From: an uncultured Opitutaceae bacterium
GTDB taxonomy: Bacteria; Verrucomicrobiota; Verrucomicrobiia; Opitutales; Opitutaceae
Reading direction: 5' to 3'
DNA: 64,000 nt
NCBI GenBank assembly: GCA_903862935.1
Contig: CAIOZY010000041.1
Location: 1-64,000 of the forward strand
Part shown: positions 8,463 through 16,358 of the stretch, piece after piece
Numbering within the stretch: the first letter of the stretch is position 1
Layout of the letters: each line of letters begins with the position of its first letter
Position numbers and translations under genes: made by a program
The notes under the pieces: generated by a model
The model's input: the letters and a program-made list of their open reading frames with translations, nothing else
Databases searched by the model: none
Told to the model about the DNA's origin: nothing

Positions 8463-9664
8463 CGCTGCCCCTGGTCATCTACCGCTCGCTCCGGCAGCAC
8501 GCCCTGTCGACCCTGGTCACCGCGGCGAGCATCGCCCTCGCCTCGGGGCTGCTGCTGTGCGTGTGGATGGTCAAGGTCCAGTCCCAGGCCGTATTCAGCA
8601 CGACAACTGGGGGGTTCGACGCTGTCCTCGGGGCGCGCGGCTCAAAGCTCCAGTTGGTCTTGAACTCGGTCTTCCACCTCGAGGCCTCGCCCGGCAACAT
8701 CGAGTGGGACGACTACCAGGCGATCCGGAAGAACCCGGCCGTCCGGTCGGCGATCCCGATCGCTGTCGGCGACAACCTCCGCGGGTACCGCATCGTGGGC
8801 ACAGTGCCCGAACTGTTTTCCGATGTGTCCTATGCCCCGGGACGCCGGTACGCCGTCGAGCCGGGCGGCAGGTTTTTCATCAAGGATGCGAAGGAGGCCG
8901 TCGTCGGCAGCTTTGCCGCGGAGCGCCTGGGGCTGAAGAGGGGAGACACCTTTCACCCGTTCCACGGCCTGGTCTTCAACCCCAGCGCGGTCCACGCGGA
9001 GACCTATGTCGTGACCGGGATTCTCAAGCCCACCAACACCCCCGCAGACCGGGTGGTGTGGATTCCCCTGGAGGGGGTCCAGACAATGAGCGGCCACGAC
9101 CCGCGCGCGGCGAAGGAGGTGAGCGCGGTCCTTGTCCAGTTGCGGAGCCCCACGGCGGGCTTCCGCCTGGACATCGCCTACAACAAGCAGGGTGACCGGC
9201 TGACCTTTGCCTACCCGGTCGGGGCGATCATCGCCGACCTCTTCGACCGGATCTCGTGGTTCGACCGGGTGCTGACCCTGGTGGCGTACATGGTCGCCCT
9301 CGTCGCCGCGGGCTCGGTCCTTGCGAGCATCTATAACTCCATGAGTTCGAGGCGGCGCGACCTCGCTATCCTCAGGGCCCTGGGAGCCCGCCGCCGCACC
9401 GTGTTCGGCTCAGTCGTCGCGGAGGCTGCCTGCATCGGGGCGATCGGCTCCATCGCGGGGTACGCGGTCTACCTGGTGCTTTTCACGATCGTGGCCGGCA
9501 TCGTCAGGGAGCAGACCGGGGTCGTGCTCTCCGTCTTCGCCTGGCACCCGGTGGTCGCCGCCTGCCCGGCCGCCATGGTCGCCCTGTGCGCGCTGGGCGG
9601 CATCGTACCTGCCCTGAAGGCCTTCCGCACCCCCGTGGCGGAGACGCTTGCGCCGGTCTCCTGA
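8459..9664 (+). CDS. FtsX-like ABC transporter permease
   Basis: This 401-residue protein has one membrane helix near residues 13-38, a periplasmic MacB-PCD-like domain of about 230 residues and three C-terminal helices. The conserved SMSSRRRDLAILRALGARR segment after the second helix is the typical FtsX/MacB coupling region. It partners the ATPase just upstream, with which it overlaps by ATGA. The four-helix layout is that of mechanotransducing permeases. The substrate is not shown by the sequence, but the DUF3299 gene that follows suggests a three-gene unit. Confidence 0.9.
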   Translation: MTLPLVIYRSLRQHALSTLVTAASIALASGLLLCVWMVKVQSQAVFSTTTGGFDAVLGARGSKLQLVLNSVFHLEASPGNIEWDDYQAIRKNPAVRSAIPIAVGDNLRGYRIVGTVPELFSDVSYAPGRRYAVEPGGRFFIKDAKEAVVGSFAAERLGLKRGDTFHPFHGLVFNPSAVHAETYVVTGILKPTNTPADRVVWIPLEGVQTMSGHDPRAAKEVSAVLVQLRSPTAGFRLDIAYNKQGDRLTFAYPVGAIIADLFDRISWFDRVLTLVAYMVALVAAGSVLASIYNSMSSRRRDLAILRALGARRRTVFGSVVAEAACIGAIGSIAGYAVYLVLFTIVAGIVREQTGVVLSVFAWHPVVAACPAAMVALCALGGIVPALKAFRTPVAETLAPVS

Positions 9665-9688
9665 CCGCATACCGTTTCGGCCTCACGC

Positions 9689-10189
9689 ATGCGTACCCGC
9701 CTTTGCACAGTCCTCGTCTTGGCGCTTTGCGCCGCCCGGGCCCCGTGCACGGCCGCCCCAGAAATGGAGGGGGCCTACCTGAAGCTCGGGTTTGACCGGC
9801 TGGCGGCCTTCAAGTTTGTGACCCCGGCCTACGACCCCCTGGCCGACCCAAAGGCGGTTCCGCCGACGGGCGAGGAGCAGATCCCGGACGAGGTCAAGGG
9901 CTGGAACGGGAAGAAGGCGGTCGTCACCGGCTTCATGCTCCCGACGCGCCTGGAGAAGGGGAAAGCCGTTGAATTTCTCATCATGGCTAACCAGATGGCC
10001 TGCTGCTTTGGCGTGGTGCCAAACATGAACGACTGGGTCGTCGTGCGGATTCCCTCAGGGGTTGCCGTCACCCAGGACGTCCCGATCCCCGTCTACGGGG
10101 TCCTCAAGGTCGGCGCCATGTACGAGAACGGCTATATGACCGGCATTTACGAGATGGACGCCGAGAGGCTGGGCGACCCGCAGAATTAG
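9689..10189 (+). CDS. DUF3299 family exported protein
   Basis: The 166-residue protein has an N-terminal signal peptide (cleavage probably after about residue 22), then VVTGFMLPTRL and a MANQMACCFG segment with an adjacent Cys pair, ending with a VYGVLKVG strand. This is the pattern of DUF3299, a periplasmic family of unknown function often encoded beside LolD-like ATPases and FtsX-like permeases, and, as I recall, in some zinc-linked loci of gammaproteobacteria. It follows the permease by 24 bp and its stop overlaps that of the convergent ACT gene. The Cys pair may bind metal or be redox-active; this is inference. Confidence 0.82.
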   Translation: MRTRLCTVLVLALCAARAPCTAAPEMEGAYLKLGFDRLAAFKFVTPAYDPLADPKAVPPTGEEQIPDEVKGWNGKKAVVTGFMLPTRLEKGKAVEFLIMANQMACCFGVVPNMNDWVVVRIPSGVAVTQDVPIPVYGVLKVGAMYENGYMTGIYEMDAERLGDPQN

Positions 10190-10641
10190 CGGGAGATGTC
10201 CCCCTGCGTCAGGACCTTGTAGCCGCGCTTGCCCAGCGCCTGGGTCGCGACTTCGGGATCCTCGACGTTGATCGCCAGGGCGGCCCGCTCCTGGGGCCGC
10301 TTGATGAAGCTGTAGATGTAGCCGATGTTGATCTCCGCCTCGAGCAGCGCGGCGAGGACCCCGGTCAGGTCCGCCTCGCTCACGATCTCGACAGCGAGGA
10401 CGCTCGACTCCGTGAAGGGGAAGTCGTGGGCGATCATGAGCGTGCGGGCCCGGTCGGGGTCGTCCACGATCAGCCGCACGATCGCGCTGTCGGTCGTGTC
10501 GAGCACCGTGATCCCGATCACGTGGACGCTGGACTTTCGAAAAAGCGCCGTCATCTCGTGCAGGAGACCGACGCGGTTGGCGACGAACACCGAGAACTGC
10601 CTCACAGGGTCCTCGGGGCGGATTTCGGTCTGGGGAGGCAT
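10186..10641 (-). CDS. ACT-domain protein (tandem ACT)
   Basis: This 151-residue protein contains two ACT-like units: VFVANRVGLLHEMTALF near 18-34, and a second unit from about residue 80 with SEADLTGVLAALLEAEIN. ACT domains bind small molecules, usually amino acids, and regulate enzymes; a free-standing tandem protein of this size is probably a sensor or regulator with no catalytic domain. It is convergent with the DUF3299 gene, stop codons overlapping, and divergent from the CDF transporter. The ligand is unknown. Confidence 0.85.
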   Translation of the reverse strand: MPPQTEIRPEDPVRQFSVFVANRVGLLHEMTALFRKSSVHVIGITVLDTTDSAIVRLIVDDPDRARTLMIAHDFPFTESSVLAVEIVSEADLTGVLAALLEAEINIGYIYSFIKRPQERAALAINVEDPEVATQALGKRGYKVLTQGDISR

Positions 10642-10734
10642 CTTCGGAGGCAGGCTATGACGGGACGGCTGGGCGGGTCAATTGCTTCCCCGGCCTTGCG
10701 TGCGGGGGCCTTTCCGGAGAGGATCGACCGTTCG

Positions 10735-11646
10735 ATGAGACCCGCTGAGCCGCTGCCCGCCCACCATGCGATAGCCCGGGACCGCGCCCGGGCCGGCGGG
10801 CGGCTCGTCGCGGGGGGAATCTCCCTGAACGCGGGACTTGCGATCGTGAAGTTTTCCGGGGGGATCCTCGGCCACAGCTACGCGCTGATCGCCGACGGGA
10901 TCGAGTCGCTCCTGGATGTGCTCTCGTCGCTGTTGGTCTGGGCGGGCTTCCGGGTCGCTGAGCGGCCTCCCGACGCCGAGCACCCCTTCGGCCACGGCCG
11001 GGCGGAGCCGCTTTCGGCCCTGGCGGTCGCCGTCATCATCTTTGTGACCGCGGGCGTGGTCGCATGGCACGCCGCCGCGCTCATCCTCTCCCCCCACCAG
11101 GGGCCGCGCTGGTTCACGCTTCCCGTGCTCGCCGCCGTGATTGCGCTGAAGATCTGGTATTCGAGGAGGGTGGGCCGCGCGGGAAGCGAGTCGGGGAGCA
11201 CCGCCCTCCAGGTCGAGGCCTGGCACCACGGGTCGGACGCGCTGACCTCGGTCGCGGCCTTTGTCGGGATCGCTGTCGCAGTGGCCGGCGGGCGCGGGTG
11301 GGAGTCGGCCGACGGCTGGGCGGCTCTTTTTGCATGTCTGGTTGTGGCCTTCAACGGAGTGGGGATCCTGAGGAAGGTGGTAGGGGAGATGATGGACACG
11401 GCCGCCCCCGCGGCCTTGGACGGCCAGATCCGCGCGGTTGCCGCCGGTGTGGCCGGGGTCCTCGCCCTGGACAAGTGCCGGGTGCGAAAAAGCGGGCTCA
11501 GCTACCTGGTCGAGATCCAGGTGAGAGTCGACGGAGACATCCCGGTGAGGCAGGGCCATCGGATCGCCCACCAGGTGAAGGACGCCCTGCTCGCTTCGCC
11601 GCTCCAGATCCTGGACGTGTCGGTTCATGTGGAGCCGCTATCCTGA
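10735..11646 (+). CDS. Cation diffusion facilitator (CDF) transporter
   Basis: The 303-residue protein has the CDF fold: six predicted helices, HPFGHGRAE between helices 2 and 3, and a C-terminal cytoplasmic domain (about 215-303). CDF proteins export divalent metals in exchange for protons. In helix 2 the usual metal pair reads Glu...Asp (ADGIESLLD), with Glu where zinc exporters have His; helix 5 has His...Asp (WHHGSDALTS). The metal is therefore uncertain: zinc, iron, manganese or cobalt are all possible. The frame is open further upstream, but the ATG at 10735 has a GGAGAGG site 11 bp before it. Confidence 0.9.
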   Translation: MRPAEPLPAHHAIARDRARAGGRLVAGGISLNAGLAIVKFSGGILGHSYALIADGIESLLDVLSSLLVWAGFRVAERPPDAEHPFGHGRAEPLSALAVAVIIFVTAGVVAWHAAALILSPHQGPRWFTLPVLAAVIALKIWYSRRVGRAGSESGSTALQVEAWHHGSDALTSVAAFVGIAVAVAGGRGWESADGWAALFACLVVAFNGVGILRKVVGEMMDTAAPAALDGQIRAVAAGVAGVLALDKCRVRKSGLSYLVEIQVRVDGDIPVRQGHRIAHQVKDALLASPLQILDVSVHVEPLS

Positions 11647-11674
11647 AAGAGTCGGCCAGTTGGGGCTCTAATAG

Positions 11675-11692
11675 GAAATGCAAACGCATTTC
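11675..11692. promoter_or_regulatory. Dyad between the CDF gene and pckG
   Basis: GAAATGC and GCATTTC form a perfect 7-bp inverted repeat around a 4-base spacer, in the 118-bp gap upstream of pckG. It is AT-richer than its surroundings. It could be an operator for pckG or a weak terminator of the upstream gene; the following bases (ATTCTTCC) are not a good U-tract, so the operator reading is slightly preferred. Confidence 0.4.
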
Positions 11693-11764
11693 ATTCTTCC
11701 CGGCTGAAGACAATTTCAGTTTACTGGGTTGCAGCGGCAGACATCCTCCGCCGCGCCTATGCCT

Positions 11765-13600
11765 ATGAGCACTCACCACCACCGGAATCCCACAACGCCT
11801 CTCAGCGAGAACAAGCACCTGCTGCAGTGGGTAAAGAAGATGGAAGAACTGTGCCAGCCTGACGCACTTCACTGGGTGGACGGCTCGGCCGAGGAGAACG
11901 AGGCCCTGTGCTCCGAGATGGTGGCCGCCGGGACCTTTATCAAGCTCAACCCGAAGCTGTGGCCGGGCTGCTACTACGCCCGGTCCGACGCCAGCGACGT
12001 CGCGCGGGTCGAGGATCGGACCTACATCTGCTCGCTTTCAAAGGACGCGGCGGGGCCGACCAACAACTGGGTCAATCCCTTTGAGATGCGCAAGAAGCTC
12101 AAGGAGCTGTTCCACGGCTCGATGCGCGGGCGCAAGATGTACATCCTTGCCTTCAGCATGGGCCCGGTGGGATCCCCGATGTCCCAGATCGGGGTCCAGC
12201 TGACGGACTCTCCGTACGTGGTCGTGAACATGCGCATCATGGCCCGCATCGGCCGCGCCGTATTTTCCGAGATCGACAAGTCCGACAAGCGCGTCGTGCC
12301 GTGCCTGCATTCGGTCGGATTCCCGCTGGCCCCCGGCCAGAAGGACGTTCCGTGGCCCTGCAACCCGGAGAAGTACATCGTGCACTTCCCCGAGACCCGC
12401 GAGATCTGGAGCTATGGCTCGGGCTACGGCGGCAATGCGCTCCTGGGCAAGAAGTGCTTCGCCCTGCGGATAGCCTCCAACATGGCCCGCGACGAGGGCT
12501 GGCTCGCCGAGCACATGCTCATCTTAGGGGTCGAGGATCCCCATGGGGAGAAGACCTACGTTGCGGCCGCCTTCCCCAGCGCCTGCGGGAAGACCAACTT
12601 CGCCATGCTCATCCCGCCGGCCGCCTTCAAGGAGAAGGGCTGGAAGGTCTGGGCCGTCGGTGATGACATCGCCTGGATCAGGCCTGACGACAAGGGCCGG
12701 CTGCGCGCCATCAACCCGGAGGCGGGGCTTTTCGGGGTCGCCGCCGGAACCTCCATGAAGACCAATCCGAACGCCATGGCGACGCTCGGCAGGAACTCGA
12801 TCTTCACGAACGTCGCCCTCACGCCCGAGGGCGGGGTGTGGTGGGAGGGGATGACCGACGAGCCGCCGGCGGAGTGCTTGGACTGGCAGGGCAACATCTG
12901 GACCCCGAAGATTGGCAAGGAGACTGGCGCGAAGGCCGCCCATCCCAACTCCCGGTTCACCGCTCCCATGTCCCAGTGTCCGGTCGTCGACAAGGACTGG
13001 GAGAAGCCCGAAGGGGTGCCGATCAGCGCGATCATCTTCGGCGGCAGGCGGGCCAGCACGATGCCGCTTGTCTACCAGGCCTTCAACTGGAGCGCCGGGG
13101 TATACATCGGCGCCACGATGGGATCCGAGACGACCGCGGCCGCTGCGGGCGCCTTGGGCAAGGTCAGGCGTGACCCAATGGCCATGCTGCCCTTCTGCGG
13201 CTACCACATGGGCGACTACTTCAATCACTGGATCACGATGCAGAAGCGCCTGAGCGAGACCCCGCGCATCTTCCACGTGAACTGGTTCAGGAAGGGCCAT
13301 GACGGAAGGTTCCTGTGGCCGGGCTTCCGCGAGAACATGCGGGTCCTGAAGTGGATCGTCGACCGCGCGCGCGGCCGCGCTCTCGGGCGCGAGACGCCGA
13401 TCGGATGGATGCCCCACTACGAGGACATCACCTGGACGGGGATGGACTTCAGCCGGGAGCAGTTCGATGTGCTGCAGGCCTTCGACCGCTCGGCCTGGCG
13501 CCGGGAGATCATTGAGCACGAGGACTTCTTCTTTGACCTCCACGGGCGGCTCCCCAAGGAGCTCGTATTCGAGCGGGAGCTGCTGATCTGCCGGATGTAA
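11765..13600 (+). CDS. pckG: Phosphoenolpyruvate carboxykinase (GTP)
   Basis: This cytosolic enzyme interconverts oxaloacetate and PEP with GTP/GDP, the first committed step of gluconeogenesis. The 611-residue protein carries the GTP-class P-loop [13 protein letters not shown], the family signature, along with [10 protein letters not shown], a Mn-binding region with VGDDIAWIR and the C-terminal [16 protein letters not shown] nucleotide-binding segment. The length is normal for the class. Two ATGs (11759, 11765) and a TTG (11729) compete as start; 11765 was taken for its conserved-looking N-terminus. A hairpin without U-tract follows the stop. The gene stands alone on its transcript. Confidence 0.95.
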   Translation: MSTHHHRNPTTPLSENKHLLQWVKKMEELCQPDALHWVDGSAEENEALCSEMVAAGTFIKLNPKLWPGCYYARSDASDVARVEDRTYICSLSKDAAGPTNNWVNPFEMRKKLKELFHGSMRGRKMYILAFSMGPVGSPMSQIGVQLTDSPYVVVNMRIMARIGRAVFSEIDKSDKRVVPCLHSVGFPLAPGQKDVPWPCNPEKYIVHFPETREIWSYGSGYGGNALLGKKCFALRIASNMARDEGWLAEHMLILGVEDPHGEKTYVAAAFPSACGKTNFAMLIPPAAFKEKGWKVWAVGDDIAWIRPDDKGRLRAINPEAGLFGVAAGTSMKTNPNAMATLGRNSIFTNVALTPEGGVWWEGMTDEPPAECLDWQGNIWTPKIGKETGAKAAHPNSRFTAPMSQCPVVDKDWEKPEGVPISAIIFGGRRASTMPLVYQAFNWSAGVYIGATMGSETTAAAAGALGKVRRDPMAMLPFCGYHMGDYFNHWITMQKRLSETPRIFHVNWFRKGHDGRFLWPGFRENMRVLKWIVDRARGRALGRETPIGWMPHYEDITWTGMDFSREQFDVLQAFDRSAWRREIIEHEDFFFDLHGRLPKELVFERELLICRM

Positions 13601-13605
13601 CCGCT

Positions 13606-13639
13606 GGGCACGGCCCCGCCTTGCGGCTGGGGCCGTCCC
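13606..13639 (+). terminator. GC-rich hairpin after pckG
   Basis: ACGGCCCC at 13610-13617 pairs with GGGGCCGT at 13629-13636 around an 11-base loop, with an outer GGG/CCC pair past a bulge. It begins 6 bp after the pckG stop. No T-run follows, so intrinsic termination would be weak, though it could protect the transcript end. Confidence 0.5.
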
Positions 13640-13662
13640 GGATATACTAGCACCTGCGAACG

Positions 13663-14403
13663 ATGCGTCCGTGGCTTATTGTCTTTATTGCGCTCGCTGC
13701 CGCGCCTGTGCGGGCGGAGACGCCCCAGCCTCTGGCCGAGGCGGTCCAAAAGCTCGTCAATGACGAGAACCACTGGGCCTACACCCGAACGACCCAGCGC
13801 CTGGAGCGGGGAGGCAAGCCGCACGGCGGCCCGTTTGTCGAGCGGTGCGACCCCTCACAGCCCTTCGCTAAGCAGTGGGAGCTCGTCAAGTACGACGGGC
13901 GCGAGCCCACCGCACTCGAGCGGGGCATCTGGCGCCACCAGAAGCAGCGCGAGGTGAAGCGCCGGGACGAGAAGTCCCTCGGCGACGTCCTCGATCTGGA
14001 GCACGCAACGGTAGCCGGGGAGAGCACCGGCACGGCGACCTATCTGGTTCCGATCCTCCCGGGTTTGAGTCGGAGGTTTCCGGCCGATCAGCTCGAGGTC
14101 TTCATGGAGGTCGACAAGGCCTCGCGGGAGCTGAAGTCCTTCTCGCTCCAGCCGCGCGGCCCCTTCCGGGTGATCGGGGTTCTCAAGGTCGACTCTGGGG
14201 AGGCGACCGGGACCCTGGAGGTCGTCAAGCCGGGCTACGCGCCCACCTTCGTCAGGCTGCGGGCCGGCGGGGTGGGGCACCTGCTCGGCATCTTCAAGAT
14301 CACCCGGGACTATGAGGTGACCTTCAGCGACTTCAGGCGGGTGAAGCCGTACAATGACCGCTTCGAAGTGAAGATCGGCGACGTGAAGGCCCTGAACTTC
14401 TGA
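13663..14403 (+). CDS. Exported protein of unknown function
   Basis: I do not recognise a named family. The 246-residue product has a signal peptide (residues 1-18, ending APVRAE) and a soluble periplasmic body rich in beta-strand pattern. An early Cys sits in VERCDP, and RGPFRVIGVLKVD lies near residue 170. The general layout recalls lipid-binding or outer-membrane-associated LolA-like folds, but this is a guess. It starts 62 bp after pckG and its stop abuts the stop of the convergent coiled-coil gene. Confidence 0.75.
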   Translation: MRPWLIVFIALAAAPVRAETPQPLAEAVQKLVNDENHWAYTRTTQRLERGGKPHGGPFVERCDPSQPFAKQWELVKYDGREPTALERGIWRHQKQREVKRRDEKSLGDVLDLEHATVAGESTGTATYLVPILPGLSRRFPADQLEVFMEVDKASRELKSFSLQPRGPFRVIGVLKVDSGEATGTLEVVKPGYAPTFVRLRAGGVGHLLGIFKITRDYEVTFSDFRRVKPYNDRFEVKIGDVKALNF

Positions 14404-15726
14404 TCAGAAGTTTGCGGTGACGTCCTGCTGGTGGCCCGGCTCGAGCTTCAGGGCCGGCAGGCCGGGGCATTCGGTCTCGTCGTTTTTGTAGAGCTTGCAG
14501 GTAACCGGCGCCGTCGCGTCCAGCGCCTCCCAGCGCCACTTTCCGATCGAGACGAACTGGAGAGGGACCCCTTTGTCCCAGCTGAGGCCTCCGCCCTCGC
14601 CGCGGACAAAAAGCCTGTTGCCGATGCCGATGTAGGCCGTGACAAGAAGGCGGGTCGCCCCGTCCGCCGAGATCGAGTCGACTGGTGCCGCCTCGTCGGC
14701 CGCGGTCTGGGAGAACTCTAGGGACGGCGGGGCCGTCTCATCCAGGGCAAGCGTCGGCTCATCCGGCCTCGGAGCCTGCGCCGGGGCGGTCTCCTTGGGC
14801 TTCTTTGGGGCGCGCTTCCGAGGGGGCTTGGGCTCTTGGGCCTCCTCGGGGACCGTGGCGGGGGCGGTGGCGGGGGCGGTCTCGGCCTTCGCGGTTTCGG
14901 GCTCCGAGGGCTTGGGCTCCGGGATCGGCTCCGGCGCGGGCTCGATCAGGGCGGGCGCCGCCGGCTCCGCGGCAACATCCTGCGGGGCAGCCTTCGGCTC
15001 GGCAGGCTCCGCCCGGGCCGCCGGCTTCTCCTCGGGAACTTCGGCCTTCACGGGCGCGGGTTCCTTGGGCTCTCTGGGCTTCCTCGACGGCTTTTCCTCC
15101 GCCGCCTCGGCCTGGGGGGCCGCGCGCAGCCGCGCGATCTCCTGGTCCAGCTCCGCGAGGACCGCCTTGCTTGCGGCGAGGTTCTTCTGGACCGAGGCTT
15201 CAACCTTGGCCCAGTCGGCTGCCGCGCGGGCGACCTTGTCGGCTGTGGACTCCAGCCGCTCGCTCTCTGAGGAGCGCAGCGCCGCGAGTTCCTTCTCGAG
15301 TTCGTCGTTTTCCTCGTCCCTGGCCTGCGCGAGCCGGGCCTGGAACTCGGCTATCTTCTCCTGGAGCTTGTGGGGGAGCTGCTCGGCGTGCTTGAGGTTC
15401 TTCTGGGCGAGTTCGGCGATCTCGGCAAACCCCCCTGCAGCGATGCTGATCTGCTCAGCCGCTGCGGTCGTGGTCCGGGCGAGGGCCTCTAGGGCGCGTT
15501 GGCGGTCGTCGAGGGCCTCGTCCTGCTTGCGGGCGTAATCGGTCAAAAACGGGATCACGCCGACCAGTGCGGCGCCGGCCACACAGACGACGATCGCAAC
15601 CACAGCCTCCGCGCCCAGGGGATGGGCGGACAGGTTGGCCACGGCCCACGCCGCGACGAGAAGGGCAACATCGGCGGCCACGAAGGGCCATTTGGGAAGC
15701 CTGGGAGTCTGGTCGGGCAGGGGCAT
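14404..15726 (-). CDS. Membrane-anchored coiled-coil protein with Pro/Ala/Glu/Lys linker
   Basis: The 440-residue protein has two predicted membrane helices near 14-33 and 40-62, a coiled coil from about 68 to 205 (heptads rich in Ala, Glu, Lys, Leu) and a low-complexity linker of about 120 residues rich in Pro, Ala, Glu and Lys. It ends in a compact domain of about 90 residues with RLLVTAYIGIGNRLFVRGEG. The shape suggests an inner-membrane anchor with a long spacer carrying a sensing or binding domain. I know no function for it. It meets the preceding plus-strand gene tail to tail and lies upstream of nothing obvious on its strand. Confidence 0.8.
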   Translation of the reverse strand: MPLPDQTPRLPKWPFVAADVALLVAAWAVANLSAHPLGAEAVVAIVVCVAGAALVGVIPFLTDYARKQDEALDDRQRALEALARTTTAAAEQISIAAGGFAEIAELAQKNLKHAEQLPHKLQEKIAEFQARLAQARDEENDELEKELAALRSSESERLESTADKVARAAADWAKVEASVQKNLAASKAVLAELDQEIARLRAAPQAEAAEEKPSRKPREPKEPAPVKAEVPEEKPAARAEPAEPKAAPQDVAAEPAAPALIEPAPEPIPEPKPSEPETAKAETAPATAPATVPEEAQEPKPPRKRAPKKPKETAPAQAPRPDEPTLALDETAPPSLEFSQTAADEAAPVDSISADGATRLLVTAYIGIGNRLFVRGEGGGLSWDKGVPLQFVSIGKWRWEALDATAPVTCKLYKNDETECPGLPALKLEPGHQQDVTANF

Positions 15727-15739
15727 GGGAAAACCTATT

Positions 15740-16219
15740 CTAAGGTGCGAACCGGGCGGAGAGGGCCGCCTTCAAGCGCGCCCATTCAACGGGATTGAGG
15801 TCCTTCTCACGGCCTCCGGAGGCCTGCCTGTGGTCGGTGACCGACTCAGGGGTCCAGCCCCGGGCCTTCCAGCGGCGGGCGAGCCACTCGACTGCGGAGG
15901 CGAGCTGGTGGCTCGAGAGCGGGCTTGCGTTTGTGTCCCCGGCGAAGGCAACGCCCAGGGTGAAGGCGTCGCACCCGGACCTGCCCAAGAACGTGGAGAC
16001 GCCAGCGTGGCGGGCCACCTGGGCGTCGGGGACCAAGGTGCACTGGGAGCCGTCCGGGGCGATCACGCAATGGTAGCTGACGGCAGCTCCGGGCTTCACG
16101 GCCCGGGCGATCGTCTCCTCGAAGGAGAGGCCGCTGTCGTGGAAGATGACGCCGCGCTGCTCGTTTGCAGGTTCGGCGCTGCGGTTTGTTGAAAGGCGCT
16201 CAGTCGCGGGGTAAGGCAC
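15740..16219 (-). CDS. Amidase_2/PGRP-fold N-acetylmuramoyl-L-alanine amidase-like protein
   Basis: The 159-residue protein is a minimal Amidase_2 domain. FHDSGLS holds the first zinc-ligand His, VSYHCVIAPDG the conserved substrate strand, VARHAG a second His and VTDHRQASGGREKDLNP the C-terminal ligand and catalytic loop. Such enzymes cut the muramoyl-alanine bond of peptidoglycan, in recycling (AmpD) or outside the membrane. No signal peptide is seen, which favours a cytoplasmic AmpD-like role. Translation appears to start at a GTG. It lies 13 bp upstream of the coiled-coil gene and so may be co-transcribed with it. Confidence 0.82.
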   Translation of the reverse strand: MPYPATERLSTNRSAEPANEQRGVIFHDSGLSFEETIARAVKPGAAVSYHCVIAPDGSQCTLVPDAQVARHAGVSTFLGRSGCDAFTLGVAFAGDTNASPLSSHQLASAVEWLARRWKARGWTPESVTDHRQASGGREKDLNPVEWARLKAALSARFAP

Positions 16220-16299
16220 GGGTAAAACGAAGTCCTTCGGAGCGGATTCTCACACCGGGAGGCTCCCCAGTGCAAGCCCGACGCGAGCTTCCCGGGTGC

Positions 16300-16328
16300 A
16301 AAAAAAGAGGCGGGCCATTGGGCCCGCC
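16300..16328 (-). terminator. Intrinsic terminator of hppA
   Basis: On the minus strand GGCGGGCC (16328-16321) pairs with GGCCCGCC (16316-16309) around a 4-base loop and is followed by TCTTTTTTT (16308-16300). It lies 30 bp after the hppA stop and is the clearest intrinsic terminator in the window. Confidence 0.9.
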
Positions 16329-16358
16329 CCTTTGCTGCAGAAGGGTTTATCCGTTGCC

